DNA of 47,615 nucleotides from an uncultured Pelagibacteraceae bacterium (GCA_902611175.1 CACLYQ010000007.1:1-47615), one strand, 5' to 3'; counted from the stretch's first letter, positions 35,531 through 44,387 are shown. Notes: generated by a model not told the origin, from the letters alone. Numbers and translations: made by a program.

Positions 35531-36394
35531 ATGCCAGAATTGCCAGAAGTAGAAGTTGTTAAAGAGTCACTAAGTAGAACAATAACAGGAAAAAAAATAA
35601 AAAAAGTAAGTATTAAGAATAGAAATTTAAGGTTCAAAATAAAAAAAGGTTTTGAGACAAGACTTCAATCAAAATTAATAAAAAAAGTTAAGAGGTTTTC
35701 AAAATATATTATACTGGTTTTAAATGATGAAAAATTTTGTTTAATTCATCTTGGAATGTCTGGCACCATACATCTTTTAAGAAAAAATATTTCAAATCAA
35801 AAAACAAATGCAAGTTTTTACCATAGTCCTTATTTGCCAAAAAAACATAACCATGTATTTTTGGAATTTGATAACATAAAAATTATATATAATGATCCTA
35901 GAAGATTTGGATATTTTAAATTATTAGAGAATAAGAATAGTTTAGAAAATTTTGTAAATAACTATGGTCCCGAACCATTTTCTGCAAAATTTAATCTTAA
36001 TTACTTAAAAAAATATTTTTATAATAAGAAAAAGAATATAAAAAATTTCCTTTTAGATCAAAAATTTGTTTCAGGCTTGGGAAATATTTACGCGAGTGAA
36101 ATTTTATTTAGTTGTAAAATAAATCCAAAAAAAAAAGCAAAATCTTTAAATAAAGATGATTGTATTAATATTATTAAATATTCAAGAAAAATTTTAAATT
36201 TAGCAATAAAAAAAGGAGGGTCTAGTATTAGAGATTTTAAAAATACAGTTGGTAAAAATGGATCTTTTCAAGATAACTTTAAAGTATACAATAGAGAAAA
36301 TAAGAGTTGTCTTTCTCCAGGATGCAAAGGAACAATAATAAAAAAATTTATCACTAATAGATCATCGTTTTTTTGTAATATTTGTCAAAAATAA
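35531..36394 (+). CDS. mutM: Formamidopyrimidine-DNA glycosylase
   Basis: MutM excises 8-oxoguanine and other oxidised purines. The N-terminal PELPEVEVV provides the catalytic Pro2 and Glu3 after Met removal. NDPRRFGYF and the helix-two-turn-helix (FVSGLGNIYASEILF) follow. The C-terminal zinc finger has C-x4-C ... C-x2-C cysteines (SCLSPGC and FFCNICQ). The 287 residues are the normal length. It stands beside ubiE, as in many alphaproteobacteria. Confidence 0.96.
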   Translation: MPELPEVEVVKESLSRTITGKKIKKVSIKNRNLRFKIKKGFETRLQSKLIKKVKRFSKYIILVLNDEKFCLIHLGMSGTIHLLRKNISNQKTNASFYHSPYLPKKHNHVFLEFDNIKIIYNDPRRFGYFKLLENKNSLENFVNNYGPEPFSAKFNLNYLKKYFYNKKKNIKNFLLDQKFVSGLGNIYASEILFSCKINPKKKAKSLNKDDCINIIKYSRKILNLAIKKGGSSIRDFKNTVGKNGSFQDNFKVYNRENKSCLSPGCKGTIIKKFITNRSSFFCNICQK

Positions 36395-36406
36395 AAAATT
36401 ATTCTA

Positions 36407-36435
36407 TTGACCGTATAAATTTCTCGATATATAAA
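36407..36435 (+). promoter_or_regulatory. rpsT promoter with GC-rich discriminator
   Basis: TTGACC (36407-36412) and TATAAA (36430-36435) are separated by 17 bp. The following ATCGCGCTT is unusually GC-rich for this genome and leads straight into the rpsT ATG at 36445. Initiation 6-9 nt after the -10 would leave a leader of only 0-4 nt. GC-rich discriminators are known at stringently controlled ribosomal promoters. Confidence 0.65.
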
Positions 36436-36444
36436 ATCGCGCTT

Positions 36445-36705
36445 ATGGCAAACACCAAATCAGCTGTTAAACGAGTAAGACGTATATCGCGTCAAACAAC
36501 TGTAAATAAGTCTAGAAAAAGTAGGTTTAGATCTGCAATAAAGAAAATGAATTTAATTCTTGATAAAAAGGACAAAAAAGAAGCTTTAGCTTTTCTGCCA
36601 AAATTAAACTCTGAATTGATGAAAATAGCTAAAACAGGAGTGATAAAAAAGCAAAATGCGTCAAGAAATATATCTAGAATAACAAAAAAAATAAATTCCT
36701 TATAA
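36445..36705 (+). CDS. rpsT: Ribosomal protein S20
   Basis: S20 binds the 5' domain of 16S rRNA. The 86-residue basic protein starts with the invariant MANTKSAVKRVRR and ends in the helical ASRNISRITKKINSL. I used the ATG at 36445 since the family begins MANxKSA. An in-frame ATG at 36382 would overlap mutM and add an unrelated 21-residue stretch. No Shine-Dalgarno is seen; the mRNA may be leaderless. Confidence 0.95.
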   Translation: MANTKSAVKRVRRISRQTTVNKSRKSRFRSAIKKMNLILDKKDKKEALAFLPKLNSELMKIAKTGVIKKQNASRNISRITKKINSL

Positions 36706-36947
36706 CAACCTTTAGTTTACCTAAAGAAATTACAACCCCTAAGATCATTTTTTCAATTAAAAAAAGAATTTTTCAATTTTTTTACACCAAGACAAAAAGA
36801 ATAAATAAAGTAAATTTAAGATTACTAAATTTAAGTATCTGAATAGAGATTCAATTATTAATTTATACAATTGTAAATTTTATTTTTTTTTAAGAATAAA
36901 AATAAATTTATTGCATTGAATTATGAATAGGAGTTTAACAGACTCTA
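36706..36947. other. rpsT-dnaA intergenic region (242 bp)
   Basis: The region is extremely AT-rich. It holds a weak inverted repeat, CTTTAG-tttac-CTAAAG (36710-36726), without a T tract. I saw no sequence close to the DnaA box TTATCCACA. AGGAG at 36929-36933 is 14 nt from the dnaA ATG, further than ideal. It presumably contains the dnaA promoter; there is no positive evidence for oriC. Confidence 0.6.
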
Positions 36948-38357
36948 ATGAAAAATAATCTCACTAACATTAAATCAGACAATACTAATAAGATTGATTG
37001 GAAATTATTACAAAACGAAATGAAAGATAAATTTGGTTCTGAGATTTATGATAGTTGGCTAAAAAAAATTGATTTGGTTGACGAGTTTAACAACTATGTT
37101 TTATTGTCTGTATCTACAAGGTTCATTAGAGATTGGATAACCTCAAGATATTTAGATCAAATATTACAAATAATTAAATCATATAAAAAAGATATATCTC
37201 GAATAGAGTTCATAATTAATGAAAATATAAAGAGCAAAAATAATAATGATATAAAACAAGATAATTCATCTGATAATGAAAAGATTTCTTTTATTAAAGA
37301 TTCATATCTACAATATAATCGAATTGATCCAAACAAAAACTTTGAGAATTTTTTGCTTGGCAAAAGTAATAAACTAGCTTTTGAAGCTGCGAAAAAAGTT
37401 TCAGAGCATATAGCCCACTATAACCCCCTATATATTTATGGTGGAGTTGGAATGGGCAAGACACATTTGTTAAATGCAATTGGTTTAAGTTTGAAAGAAA
37501 AAAATAAAGTAATGTTTATTTCAGCTGAGAGATTTATGTATCAATTTGTAAAATCGATAAAATCCAATGATATGGTAAAGTTTAAAGAGTACTTTAGAAA
37601 TACAGACATTTTTTTGATTGATGATATTCAATTTATGAACGGAAAAGAGGCTATGCAAGAAGAGTTTTTTCATACATTTAATGTTTTGCTAGAGAAAGGA
37701 TCTCAAATTATTGTATCAGCAGATAGACCACCAAATAAATTAACTAGAATACAAGAAAGAATTAAATCCAGATTTTCAGGAGGACTGGTAGTTGATATCC
37801 AAAATGCCGATTTTGAATTAAGATACAATATAATAAAATCTAAAAACGATGATCTCAATATTCATGATCCAAATAGTATTAAAATTAGTGACGAAATCAT
37901 AAAATTTATTAGTACAGAAGTTAATACTAGTATCAGAGAACTTGTAGGTGCATTTAATAGAATAGTATCTTTCTCAAGAATTTATGGGAAAACTCCTTCA
38001 ATGTCAGAGGTAAAAGTTATATTAAAGGATCTATTAAATTTAACAGAAAATAAAGTCGATATAGATAATATTCAAACAATAGTCTGTAAATATTTTAAAA
38101 TAAGTAAAAATGAAATGCTTTCTCCCAGAAGGTCAAGATATCTTGTAAGACCAAGACAAACTGCTATTTATTTGGCAAAAATGCTGACTTCTAAATCTTT
38201 ACCAGAGATAGGTCGATCATTTGCGAATAGAGACCATACAACCGTTATTCATTCGGTCAAAACAATAGAAAAACTAAAAAAAAATGATAACGAATTGAAC
38301 ATGAGTATAGATAGTTTAAAGAATAAAATTTTATATAAGCAACAAGATGAAGTTTAG
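36948..38357 (+). CDS. dnaA: Chromosomal replication initiator DnaA
   Basis: DnaA binds and opens oriC. The 469 residues comprise domain I (WKLLQNEMKDKFGSEIYDSW), a short linker, the AAA+ domain with Walker A GVGMGKT (166-172) and Walker B FLIDDIQFM, and domain IV with the DNA-binding signature NRDHTTVIHSV. The end overlaps dnaN by 11 nt, an unusually tight dnaA-dnaN junction that implies translational coupling. Confidence 0.98.
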   Translation: MKNNLTNIKSDNTNKIDWKLLQNEMKDKFGSEIYDSWLKKIDLVDEFNNYVLLSVSTRFIRDWITSRYLDQILQIIKSYKKDISRIEFIINENIKSKNNNDIKQDNSSDNEKISFIKDSYLQYNRIDPNKNFENFLLGKSNKLAFEAAKKVSEHIAHYNPLYIYGGVGMGKTHLLNAIGLSLKEKNKVMFISAERFMYQFVKSIKSNDMVKFKEYFRNTDIFLIDDIQFMNGKEAMQEEFFHTFNVLLEKGSQIIVSADRPPNKLTRIQERIKSRFSGGLVVDIQNADFELRYNIIKSKNDDLNIHDPNSIKISDEIIKFISTEVNTSIRELVGAFNRIVSFSRIYGKTPSMSEVKVILKDLLNLTENKVDIDNIQTIVCKYFKISKNEMLSPRRSRYLVRPRQTAIYLAKMLTSKSLPEIGRSFANRDHTTVIHSVKTIEKLKKNDNELNMSIDSLKNKILYKQQDEV

Positions 38358-39459
38358 CGCCAATCAAAAAGACCTACAAGAGTCTTTAGGTTATTGCCAG
38401 GGTGTAATTGAAAAAAGAAGCACACTACCAATATTGTCCAATGTCTTAATTGAGGCTACCAATTCAAAATTGAAAATCACAGCTACCGATCTCGATTTGA
38501 TTTTTGTTAATCAAATATCAAATATAAAAATATTTGAAGAAGGAAAAACTACTACCTCGTCTTCTATTATGTATGATATAGTAAGAAAAATTCCATCTGG
38601 AACTAAAATAAACTTCGTTAAAAAAACAGAAAATAAATTTCAAATAGATTCTGAAAAATCCGTTTTTAATCTTAATGCAATAAATGCTTCAGAATTTCCA
38701 GTAACTGACGAAAATTTTAATAACAATGAATTTAAAATAAGTTCAAAACAAATTTTGAAATTATTAAATAAATGTAAATTTTCAGTTTCAAATGATGAAA
38801 CAAGACATTATTTGACAGGAATTTTTATCCATCAAACAGAAGCAGATGGTAAGTTTTTTCTAACAGCTGCTGCCACTGATAGTCATAGAATGTCGATTTC
38901 AAAGGTCAGACTAAATGAGAAGATAAATTTTGATCCTATTATTCTCCCAAAAAAAACAGTATTTCAACTTTGCACGCTTTTGGAAAACTATGATGGTGAT
39001 GTTAAAATTTCAAATTTAAAATCAAAAATTAAATTTGAAATAAAAAATAGTATCCTTATTTCTAAATTAATAGATGGCAAATTCCCAAATTATATTCAGG
39101 TTGTTCCAAGAGAAAATCAAAAAAAATTAGAAATAAACCTAAAATCTTTTTTAAATTCTGTTGATAGAGTTGCATCTGTATCATTAGATAAAAAGGATGG
39201 AGTTAAATTTGGTTTATCAAAAGATGTATTAAATCTTTCAGTAAACAATACTAATAGTGGAGATGGAAAAGAAAGCTTATCAGTTAAGTTTGATGCCGAT
39301 TTAGACATAAGTTTTAATTCAAGATACTTAATTGACATTGCCTCACAATTAGAAGGTGAAAATATTGAAATTTTTCTTAAAGACTCTGGTTCACCTGCAT
39401 TAATTAAAGATCCATCTGATTTTGATAGTATCTATGTTGTAATGCCTATGAAAGGCTAA
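38347..39459 (+). CDS. dnaN: DNA polymerase III beta subunit (sliding clamp)
   Basis: DnaN is the ring-shaped processivity clamp. The 370 residues fit three clamp domains: GVIEKRSTLPILSNVLIEA near the N-terminus, RHYLTGIFIH in the middle domain and YVVMPMKG at the C-terminus. It overlaps dnaA by 11 nt, and its stop interlocks with that of convergent plsC (CTAA). Confidence 0.98.
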   Translation: MKFSANQKDLQESLGYCQGVIEKRSTLPILSNVLIEATNSKLKITATDLDLIFVNQISNIKIFEEGKTTTSSSIMYDIVRKIPSGTKINFVKKTENKFQIDSEKSVFNLNAINASEFPVTDENFNNNEFKISSKQILKLLNKCKFSVSNDETRHYLTGIFIHQTEADGKFFLTAAATDSHRMSISKVRLNEKINFDPIILPKKTVFQLCTLLENYDGDVKISNLKSKIKFEIKNSILISKLIDGKFPNYIQVVPRENQKKLEINLKSFLNSVDRVASVSLDKKDGVKFGLSKDVLNLSVNNTNSGDGKESLSVKFDADLDISFNSRYLIDIASQLEGENIEIFLKDSGSPALIKDPSDFDSIYVVMPMKG

Positions 39460-40154
39460 TTATATAGACCAAGTTCAGAATAAATTTTCTTTTCTAGTAG
39501 ATTTAAAAACTCTTTTTCATCTATGCCAATATCAATAGATTTTAATATAGATACAGTGATTGTCTTATTGGGTTGCATTTTTCCTGACTTAGGCCAAACT
39601 TTACCAGAATCAATTGCAACAGGCTGACACTTAACATTCAGTTCTTTATATATTCTCCCAACTCCCTTTTTGAAAGGGATAACTTCATCTGGTAATACTC
39701 TGGTTGCTTGCGGAAAAATTATTACAGGTCTTTTCGTTTTTTCCATTACTTGTTTAATTTTTTCAGTAAAATTGAGATTTTCTTTAGAAACTTTATTTCT
39801 ATTCACAGATATAGAATCTATTTTTCTTAAATACCATCCAAATACTGGAATATTTAAAAGTTCTCTTTTTAGAATAAAAATTGGTGAATTAAATATTGTC
39901 TGTAAAAAAAAAGTTTCAAACATAGATTGGTGAGAGCATGCAATAAAGTAGTTCTCATCATTAATAATATTTTCTTGACCTTTAATTACTATACTAGTTG
40001 AGTAAAAAATTTTTAAACATAATGAGGACCAGTAACCAAAAAGCTTACCTCCAAAAAGAGTTATTTTCTTTGGTAGTATTAATGATGGAAGAAAAATTAC
40101 ACATATGAATATTAATCCAGTAAAAAATACACTTTTAAATAGGATGTTTCTCAT
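39456..40154 (-). CDS. plsC: 1-acyl-sn-glycerol-3-phosphate acyltransferase (PlsC type)
   Basis: The enzyme transfers an acyl chain to lysophosphatidate in membrane phospholipid synthesis. The 232-residue protein has an N-terminal membrane helix and acyltransferase motif I as SHQSMFETFF, an HX4E rather than HX4D form. Motif III is IIFPQATRVLP, where most PlsC proteins have FPEGTR. FKKGVGRIYKEL follows. The motif changes look like a lineage variant rather than decay, since the rest is intact. It ends within the dnaN stop. Confidence 0.85.
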   Translation of the reverse strand: MRNILFKSVFFTGLIFICVIFLPSLILPKKITLFGGKLFGYWSSLCLKIFYSTSIVIKGQENIINDENYFIACSHQSMFETFFLQTIFNSPIFILKRELLNIPVFGWYLRKIDSISVNRNKVSKENLNFTEKIKQVMEKTKRPVIIFPQATRVLPDEVIPFKKGVGRIYKELNVKCQPVAIDSGKVWPKSGKMQPNKTITVSILKSIDIGIDEKEFLNLLEKKIYSELGLYN

Positions 40155-40167
40155 TAAAAATTTAAAT

Positions 40168-41382
40168 TTAGACTATATCTGATATTTTTTGTCTTTTTCT
40201 AATAATCTGTACTTTATTTCCTTTAATCAAAATTTCAGCAGGTCTTAATCTAAGATTATAATTAGATGATAATGAATAACCATATGCGCCTGCATCGCAA
40301 ATCACCATAATATCATTTTCTTTTATATTTTGAAACTTTTTTGCTGTTAAAAATTTATCAGTTGATTCGCATATTGGCCCAACAAATTCTAATATTTTCT
40401 TAGATTGCGACTTATTTCTTAGGGAAGGTACTATTCTATGTTTTGCATTATACAAAGCCGGTCTTATCAAATCATTCATTGCTGCATCTAATATTACAAA
40501 TGTTTTTGTATTATTATGTTTTAAATAAATTACTTTAGTTGCAAGTACACCAACATTTCCAATTATAGATCTTCCGGGTTCAAAAATTATTTTACAATTA
40601 TGTTTATTTTTAAATTTAATTATGGATTTTTTATATTTTAAATAATTGAGTTTTTTTATTTTACTGTCATAATTAATTCCCATCCCACCACCTAAATCAA
40701 TAAACTCAAATTTATAATCTAAATTACTCAAAAGTTTATCAACAACATTCAGCATTTTTTCATAGGGTTTGTGATTTAAGATTTGACTACCAATATGAAC
40801 ACTCAAACATTTAATGCTTAAAAATTCTGAATCTTTCATCAAGTTAATAATTTTTACAAATGTCTTTTTGTCTACACCAAATTTATTTTCACTTTTACCA
40901 GTAGAAATTTGTTTTAGTGTCTTCGCATCAGTATCTGGATTTAATCTCAACCCTATATTAACAACTTTATTTAGTTTTTTTGCAGCTTTTTCAATTTCCA
41001 AAACTTCACTTAAAGATTCAGAATTTATTAATAGTATTTTTTGTTTAATAGCGTACTCAATTTCATCTTTTGTTTTACCAACTCCAGAGAAAACTATCTT
41101 ATTTTTATTAATACCAGCCTTAAGTGATGCATATAATTCACCCTTTGAAACTACGTCTGCTCCAAGGTCAAGTTTTTTTATTTCTTTTAATAATGAAATA
41201 TTAGAATTCGATTTTACAGAAAAACAAATTAAAGGTTTAATTTCCTTAAAAGCTTTTTTAAAATTCTCTATATTTTCTCTTAAATTTTTATATGAGTAGC
41301 AGTATAGAGGCGTATTGAATTTTTTTGTGAGACTCTTAATGTTTTTCCCTTCAATAAAAAATTTATTGTTTATATATCTCAT
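40168..41382 (-). CDS. lysA: Diaminopimelate decarboxylase
   Basis: LysA makes lysine from meso-diaminopimelate. The 404-residue, PLP-dependent enzyme shows the PLP lysine in CFSVKSNSN, phosphate-binding GGGMGINYD, FEPGRSIIGNVG, and the catalytic CDAGAYGYSLSSNYN. It follows lptM with an ATGA overlap and belongs to the argH-lptM-lysA operon. Confidence 0.97.
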   Translation of the reverse strand: MRYINNKFFIEGKNIKSLTKKFNTPLYCYSYKNLRENIENFKKAFKEIKPLICFSVKSNSNISLLKEIKKLDLGADVVSKGELYASLKAGINKNKIVFSGVGKTKDEIEYAIKQKILLINSESLSEVLEIEKAAKKLNKVVNIGLRLNPDTDAKTLKQISTGKSENKFGVDKKTFVKIINLMKDSEFLSIKCLSVHIGSQILNHKPYEKMLNVVDKLLSNLDYKFEFIDLGGGMGINYDSKIKKLNYLKYKKSIIKFKNKHNCKIIFEPGRSIIGNVGVLATKVIYLKHNNTKTFVILDAAMNDLIRPALYNAKHRIVPSLRNKSQSKKILEFVGPICESTDKFLTAKKFQNIKENDIMVICDAGAYGYSLSSNYNLRLRPAEILIKGNKVQIIRKRQKISDIV

Positions 41383-41495
41383 AATATTTTTTGAATATTC
41401 TTATTTAATTCGGATTTATATTCTGGTTCACCTTTACGTCCACAAGCGATTACAAAATATAAACAAAGTATAATAATTAAAATTTTTTTAAACAT
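41379..41495 (-). CDS. lptM: LptM/LppL-like 38-residue lipoprotein
   Basis: The tiny protein has a signal peptide (MFKKILIIILCLYF) and lipobox VIAC with acylated Cys18, followed by GRKGEPEY, the counterpart of the CGLKGPLY motif of LptM/YifL. LptM assists oxidative maturation of the LPS translocon subunit LptD in E. coli. A gene of this kind between argH and lysA is a conserved alphaproteobacterial arrangement. It overlaps argH by 8 nt and lysA by 4 nt (ATGA). Confidence 0.82.
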   Translation of the reverse strand: MFKKILIIILCLYFVIACGRKGEPEYKSELNKNIQKIL

Positions 41496-42876
41496 TTTTT
41501 GCTTTTTTTATCATTTTCTTAACATTCTCAAAAGATGTTCCGCCATAAGATTTTTTTGAATTAATCGAGTTTTCTAGATCTAGTATTTTATAAACATTTA
41601 ATGTTAGTTTTGGCTCAATTTGATTTATTTCTTTTAATTCCAGTTCGTGAAGTTTTTTATTTTTTTTTTCAGCCAAATTAATTATTTTAGCTGTTTGTAT
41701 GTATGCCTTTCTAAATGGGTAACCAAGCTCTCTTACAATGTAATCAGATAAATCTGTAGCTGTAGTAAATCCTTTTTCTGCAAGAGATAGCATACTTTTT
41801 TTATTTATTATTAAATTTTTTACTACATCATTTAACAATGATAATGATATTTTTAATTGATCATTTGTTTTAAAGACGATTTCTTTGTCATCCTGTAAGT
41901 CTTTAAAATATGATAAAGGTAACCCTTTTAAAATTGAAATCATAGAATTGATATTTCCTATGAATATTCCAGTTTTTCCTCTCAAATATTCCAATGGGTC
42001 AGGATTCTTTTTTTGTGGCATTATCGAAGAACCGGTTACTAACTTATCATTTAAAGTTATCATGTTGAATGCATCAGAATTCCAAATTATAAGCTCCTCA
42101 GCAATTCTAGAAATGTGTAAAGAACAAGCCAAAGAAGAATATAAAAAGTCTAAAACAAAATCTCTATCAGATACAGTGTCTATAGAGTTGTTTGTTGGTT
42201 TTTTAAATTTAAGTTTTTTTGTTGTGTAGTTTCTGTCAATTTTAAAAGAGGTACCAGATAAAGCTCCTACACCTAAAGGATTTTCATCTAAAAACTCTAA
42301 ATTATTCTGAAATTTTTTCTTATCTCTCTTAAACATTTCAACATATGCTAGTAGATAATGTGCTAAGGATATTGGTTGTGCATTTTTTAAATGTGTGAAA
42401 CCTGGCATTATTGTTCTGACATTTTTTTGTGCAAGATTAAGAATATTTGAATTTGTACTATCTAATAAAATTATTATTTTTTTTGTTGCCTCTTTCAACC
42501 ATAATTTAAGGTCGGTAATTACCTGATCATTTCTAGATCTAGCAGTATGAACGTATCCAGCATCATCACCAATAAGCTCAAATAATCTGTTTTCTATATT
42601 CATATGAATATCCTCTAGATCATAATTAAAATTGAATTTCTTTTTTACAATTTCATTTTTAATTCTTTTTAATCCCCAAATTACTTTATTTTTTATTCTG
42701 AAATTTATAATTTTTTGTCTATGAAGCATTTCTACATGAGCAATTGATCCTTCTATATCTTCTTTAAATAATCTTTTGTCCACTGGTAACGAACCACCAA
42801 CTTTTTTAAATAAAGTCGAGGCATTTTTCTTAATTCTTGTGCCCCAAATTGGTTTATTGTTTTTATTTTTACTCAT
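41488..42876 (-). CDS. argH: Argininosuccinate lyase
   Basis: ArgH cleaves argininosuccinate to arginine and fumarate. The 462 residues show the N-terminal PIWGTRI, HTARSRNDQV and the superfamily loop GSSIMPQKKNPDPLE with the catalytic serine. The full length and motifs indicate a working arginine pathway. It heads the argH-lptM-lysA operon and is divergent from tlpA across 19 bp. Confidence 0.97.
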   Translation of the reverse strand: MSKNKNNKPIWGTRIKKNASTLFKKVGGSLPVDKRLFKEDIEGSIAHVEMLHRQKIINFRIKNKVIWGLKRIKNEIVKKKFNFNYDLEDIHMNIENRLFELIGDDAGYVHTARSRNDQVITDLKLWLKEATKKIIILLDSTNSNILNLAQKNVRTIMPGFTHLKNAQPISLAHYLLAYVEMFKRDKKKFQNNLEFLDENPLGVGALSGTSFKIDRNYTTKKLKFKKPTNNSIDTVSDRDFVLDFLYSSLACSLHISRIAEELIIWNSDAFNMITLNDKLVTGSSIMPQKKNPDPLEYLRGKTGIFIGNINSMISILKGLPLSYFKDLQDDKEIVFKTNDQLKISLSLLNDVVKNLIINKKSMLSLAEKGFTTATDLSDYIVRELGYPFRKAYIQTAKIINLAEKKNKKLHELELKEINQIEPKLTLNVYKILDLENSINSKKSYGGTSFENVKKMIKKAKNV

Positions 42877-42895
42877 GTTATTCAGTTACAAATTT

Positions 42896-43426
42896 ATGAA
42901 ATTTATATTTATATCCTTTAAAATAATTTTTCTTTACTTCATATCATTTAGTTCTTCATATTCAATAGAAGCGCCTAATATAAAAAATCTAATAATTTAT
43001 GAGGAAAAACAAAAAATTAAGTTTTTTGACTTTTTAAATGAGGCTGGAAATAAAGTTAATTTGAGAGATTTTAAATCAGAATTAATTATTTTGAATTTTT
43101 GGGCAACATGGTGTGCACCATGTAAAGAGGAAATGCCATCTTTGAACACACTTCAAATAAGTAATGATGAAAAAAAAATAAAAATTATCCCAATAAATAT
43201 AGGTGGAGAAAATATTAGTAAATCTAAGAATTTTTTTGAAGAATTACAAATAGAAGAATTACAAATCTTTGTTGGTGATGGCGCTGGAATTGCGAAAAAT
43301 TTAAAATTAAGAGGAATACCCACAACACTATTTATTGATAAAGATGGTTATGAGTTTGCAAGAATTGTTGGCTCAATTGATTTTAACAGTGATGAATTTT
43401 TAAATTGGTTAAATAAGTTAAATTAA
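42896..43426 (+). CDS. tlpA: TlpA-like periplasmic thioredoxin
   Basis: The 176-residue protein has a signal anchor (FIFISFKIIFLYFISFS) and a thioredoxin-like domain with active site WATWCAPCKEEMPSL and cis-proline RGIPTTLFID. TlpA reduces periplasmic thiols, for instance in cytochrome oxidase assembly. I used the ATG at 42896, which directly precedes the signal sequence. An upstream in-frame ATG at 42776 would lie far inside divergent argH. It ends in a TTAA overlap with the HIG1-like gene. Confidence 0.92.
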   Translation: MKFIFISFKIIFLYFISFSSSYSIEAPNIKNLIIYEEKQKIKFFDFLNEAGNKVNLRDFKSELIILNFWATWCAPCKEEMPSLNTLQISNDEKKIKIIPINIGGENISKSKNFFEELQIEELQIFVGDGAGIAKNLKLRGIPTTLFIDKDGYEFARIVGSIDFNSDEFLNWLNKLN

Positions 43427-43623
43427 TTCTTATAAAAGTAAGCTAATGCTACAAGCACAATTATAGCAACAAATTGTAGTAAAACTCTTAGCTGCATTAA
43501 TTTGTTTGATGTTTTTTTATCTTTATCTCCCTTAAAAAGAGTTCTAATTCCAAGAATTAAGACAACTGCCACAGCTGCAAGTAAAACAATTGCTGCAATT
43601 TTAACAAATATTTCAGAAATCAT
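43423..43623 (-). CDS. HIG1-like twin-transmembrane protein
   Basis: The 66-residue protein has two hydrophobic helices (residues 5-27 and 46-63) flanking a basic loop GDKDKKTSNKLMQLRVLLQ. The SNKLMxLRVLLQ motif is typical of HIG1-domain proteins, linked in mitochondria to cytochrome oxidase assembly. A role near the respiratory chain fits the neighbouring tlpA, but this is inference. Confidence 0.7.
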   Translation of the reverse strand: MISEIFVKIAAIVLLAAVAVVLILGIRTLFKGDKDKKTSNKLMQLRVLLQFVAIIVLVALAYFYKN

Positions 43624-43672
43624 ACTTTGATTTTAGTTTCTTTTTAAAATAAAAAAACATAATTACTTATCT

Positions 43673-44329
43673 ATGACATTTTGCCTTGAATCAACAATTA
43701 TAAAACCTGAAAATGGGTCTGAAATTAAAAATGCAGTAATTTTACTTCATGGATATGGTGGAGATGGGAAAGATATAAGCATGTTAACTTTGAATTGGAA
43801 AAGATTTTTAACTAATTCAGTATTTTTATGTCCGAATGGACATGAGCCATGCAAGATTAACCCAATAGGTTATCAATGGTTTGATTTAGAAACAAATGAT
43901 AAAAATTATATTTTAAATGAAGTAAAAAAAGCCGAAGATAAATTAAGAAAATACATTGAAGAGGTTAAAGCAGAATATAATTTAGAAAATTCAAAGATAT
44001 GTTTATCAGGATTTAGTCAGGGGTGCATGATGTCAATAAACTTGGGCTTAACCTCTAAAGATCCCTTTAATTGCATTGTTGGATTTTCTGGAAAGATTAT
44101 AGATAAAGAGGATCTTAGTTTAAGATTAGTTTCTAAAACAAAAACTTTATTAATTCATGGTGAAAAAGATGAAATAGTTCCACCTTATAATTTATTAGAG
44201 GCAAAAGATTTTTTTACACGAAACGATATAAGTATTGATACTTTAATGATCAAAGATTGCGACCATCATATACCAGTTGAAGCTTCAAGCAATGCATTAA
44301 AATTTATCAAAAACAATTTTAATTCTTAA
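43673..44329 (+). CDS. Carboxylesterase/phospholipase-type alpha/beta hydrolase
   Basis: The 218-residue protein fits the acyl-protein thioesterase/carboxylesterase family. It has the oxyanion region LLHGYGGDGKD, the nucleophile elbow GFSQGCMMS, an acid in HGEKDEIVPP and a histidine in CDHHIPVEA. It probably hydrolyses short acyl esters; the real substrate is unknown. There is no signal peptide. It is divergent from the HIG1-like gene across 49 bp. Confidence 0.85.
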   Translation: MTFCLESTIIKPENGSEIKNAVILLHGYGGDGKDISMLTLNWKRFLTNSVFLCPNGHEPCKINPIGYQWFDLETNDKNYILNEVKKAEDKLRKYIEEVKAEYNLENSKICLSGFSQGCMMSINLGLTSKDPFNCIVGFSGKIIDKEDLSLRLVSKTKTLLIHGEKDEIVPPYNLLEAKDFFTRNDISIDTLMIKDCDHHIPVEASSNALKFIKNNFNS

Positions 44330-44387
44330 AAATAATTAATTTTTTTGTTACATTGATTAATATAAATATATAATATATTAAATAAAT

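Noticed and set aside
36710..36726. Inverted repeat CTTTAG-tttac-CTAAAG after rpsT as a terminator
   Set aside because: Six weak base pairs and no following T tract; not enough to call termination.
36923..36958. 11-codon leader ORF overlapping the dnaA start
   Set aside because: Short frames are expected by chance in this AT-rich gap; no regulatory-peptide features, although AGGAG lies inside it.
40814..41299. 161-codon forward frame antisense to lysA
   Set aside because: lysA is unmistakable on the other strand; the antisense frame has no recognisable motif and is a composition artefact.
41885..42229. 114-codon frame antisense to argH
   Set aside because: Fully inside argH, whose catalytic loop is intact; no motif.
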